Below, in pieces: positions 62,767 to 64,000 of a stretch of 64,000 nt of DNA. The translations under genes and the position numbers were made by a program. Where the stretch lies: NCBI RefSeq assembly GCF_011612585.1, contig NZ_CP050133.1, forward strand, positions 1,666,001 to 1,730,000, in the 5' to 3' direction. The notes beneath the pieces are model-generated. The model did no database searches, had not been told where the DNA came from, and saw only the letters and a program-made list of their open reading frames with translations. Source of the stretch: Streptococcus cristatus ATCC 51100. GTDB lineage: Bacteria > Bacillota > Bacilli > Lactobacillales > Streptococcaceae. The first letter of the stretch is position 1. Each line of letters starts with the position of its first letter.

Positions 62767-63585
62767 CTAACCTCCCTGAATGGTGATAAATGACTGGACT
62801 CGTTTCCAAATCAACTGAGACAAGCCCACCATCACTATGAGCCAGAAGAACTGTAGCAAAAGCGCTTGAAGAATCTGACTGGCATCGTATTTCCCAACAA
62901 TGATCATAACTGGAGTATAAATCAAGGATGAAAAAGGCAAGAAGGACAGAATATCTGAAACAATCTTAGGGAAGAAAGCCAAGGGAATCAAACTCCCCGA
63001 CATAAAGTCAATCAGAGAATTCTTGAGCAGATTAGAGCCCCATAGATTTTTAAAAACAAAGGCTGAAAACCCAAAGCAGATATTAAAGAAAAAATTGATC
63101 AGGTAGGCTAGCGTTAAGCTAAAAAGATAAATGACAGTTAGTCCCAGCACTTCTACAATACCTTGCCCAGAAAAGATCTTCATCAGAACAATGACACTTA
63201 AAAATGGAAGGCCAACACTGATAAAAATCAACCACTTGGAACCAAGCTCGGTGAAGAGATATGAGGCCGCAAAATGCACTGGTCGCAGCAAGCGCATGAT
63301 AATGGAGCCATCCTTGACCTCCTCCCCAATCATAAAAGAAGAATCCGACCTAGTCAAAAGATTGGTCACAAAACTCATGATGATGTAGAGGGTGATATCC
63401 GCCATACTGAAACCCTGGATCAAAGACTCCTGCGAGGAATCAAAGACTGCCTTCCAGAGATAAAACTCAACAAAGGCCCCCATGACATCGCCAATCCGAT
63501 AGAGAAGAAAGTTGACTCGATAGGTAATCAACTCCTGAATCCCCGCATTGATAAAGGGTTTATAACGTCTCCACAATTTGACCAT
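62767..63585 (-). CDS. ABC-2 type permease (first)
   Basis: 272 residues from the ATG at 63585 (AGGAG 8 bases upstream; a frame to 63627 lacks this). Six membrane segments (FLLYRIGDVMGAFVEFYLW, LGLTVIYLFSLTLAYLINF). LLRPVHFAASYLFTELGSKW resembles its partner's RPINPLFHI region, so the two permeases are paralogous. Operon with the ATPase upstream. Confidence 0.87.
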   Translation of the reverse strand: MVKLWRRYKPFINAGIQELITYRVNFLLYRIGDVMGAFVEFYLWKAVFDSSQESLIQGFSMADITLYIIMSFVTNLLTRSDSSFMIGEEVKDGSIIMRLLRPVHFAASYLFTELGSKWLIFISVGLPFLSVIVLMKIFSGQGIVEVLGLTVIYLFSLTLAYLINFFFNICFGFSAFVFKNLWGSNLLKNSLIDFMSGSLIPLAFFPKIVSDILSFLPFSSLIYTPVMIIVGKYDASQILQALLLQFFWLIVMVGLSQLIWKRVQSFITIQGG

Positions 63586-63586
63586 C

Positions 63587-64000
63587 TTAGAGCTCCTTTC
63601 GGTAGAAGCGACGGATAATATCCTCAATATCCGTATCCACCATTTTCAAATCACGGATTTCAAAATCAGACAAGGTTTGCTTGATAATATCAGCCGACTG
63701 GTAGCGGGAACTATCAAATTCAATATTGAGGCTATTTCCTTGTCTATCAATGGTCATATCAGGCAGGCCTTCATAGTGAGAAGCGAGATGACTTTGACCC
63801 GGTACCAGTTCAAAGGAAAGAGTCTTCATCTTGCCAAAGGTCTCCTTGAGCTGGCTCACCGTTCCATCAAAAATCTCCTGTCCCTTGTCAATCATAAAAA
63901 TCCGATCACAAAGTTGCTCAATGTCGCTCAAGTCGTGAGTTGTCAAGAGAATAGTGGTCTCTTCCTCCTGATTGATTTGGGTGATGGCCCGACGAATGTT
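63587..64000 (-). CDS. ABC-2 transporter ATP-binding protein, 5' end beyond the window
   Basis: The frame is open to base 64000. The visible C-terminal part holds the H-loop TTHDLSDIEQLCDRI and the accessory C-terminal domain. Walker A and B lie outside the window. It ends one base before the first permease gene, consistent with a drug- or lipid-type ABC-2 exporter. Confidence 0.88.
   Translation of the reverse strand, partial: NIRRAITQINQEEETTILLTTHDLSDIEQLCDRIFMIDKGQEIFDGTVSQLKETFGKMKTLSFELVPGQSHLASHYEGLPDMTIDRQGNSLNIEFDSSRYQSADIIKQTLSDFEIRDLKMVDTDIEDIIRRFYRKEL

Overview
The window is chromosomal DNA of a Streptococcus, most likely the mitis/sanguinis/gordonii cluster. The evidence is gene content and order: secA, two DAHP synthases, acpS, alr and recG in a row; ecsAB, ccrZ and trmB together; ComAB of pneumococcal length and sequence; a class II HMG-CoA reductase/HMG-CoA synthase pair; pyruvate formate-lyase; and a YSIRK/LPXTG wall protein. 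Species assignment is inference. No rRNA, tRNA or CRISPR array was seen.

Layout. 1-9.4 kb: a partial pncB, an unusually small gene (25 codons) behind a CiaR-like promoter, then the minus-strand group secA-aroF-aroF-acpS-alr-recG with a RUP-like inverted repeat ahead of acpS. 9.6-11.6 kb: queG (apparently leaderless) and a YebC-family gene, converging on a shared terminator. 12-24.6 kb: one gene for a wall-anchored protein of about 4,221 residues with a lectin-like head and two large blocks of near-identical tandem repeats (six units of 810 bp; five full plus one partial unit of 624 bp). 25-29 kb: trmB, ccrZ, ecsB, ecsA and the divergent hit gene. 29.1-33.6 kb: a peptide-export island with comB, comA and, upstream, two double-glycine-leader peptide genes whose promoter carries a perfect 11-bp-arm palindrome matching the ComR (ECom) box. 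33.7-37.7 kb: rnhC, lepB, recD2. 37.7-40.4 kb: a TetR regulator, a small coiled-coil/membrane protein and dinB. 40.7-44.4 kb: pflB with a cre-like site, then a two-gene ThrE-type exporter. 44.4-46 kb: an IS1182-type element inside the palindromic terminator shared by thrE and mvaA. 46-53.3 kb: mvaA, mvaS, then der, a nitroreductase, dnaI, dnaB and nrdR. 53.5-61.3 kb: an alanine/glycine symporter behind a glycine riboswitch, two near-identical trxA copies flanking an AT-rich cassette (SRPBCC, LysR, DUF4865), then mutS2, cvpA and zapA. 61.4-64 kb: a GNAT acetyltransferase and an ABC-2 exporter operon cut by the window edge.

How the genes work together. Most of the window is housekeeping: protein export (secA, lepB), replication initiation and repair (dnaB, dnaI, recG, recD2, dinB, mutS2, rnhC, ccrZ), wall and lipid precursors (alr, acpS, mvaA, mvaS) and fermentation (pflB). 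The accessory parts are the giant adhesin, the ComR-box peptide island, the IS element and the trxA-flanked cassette. The most interesting candidate system is the peptide island. It combines a ComR-type operator, normally tied to the ComRS circuit of other streptococcal groups, with two double-glycine peptides and the ComAB processing transporter, in a genome that otherwise looks mitis/sanguinis-like.
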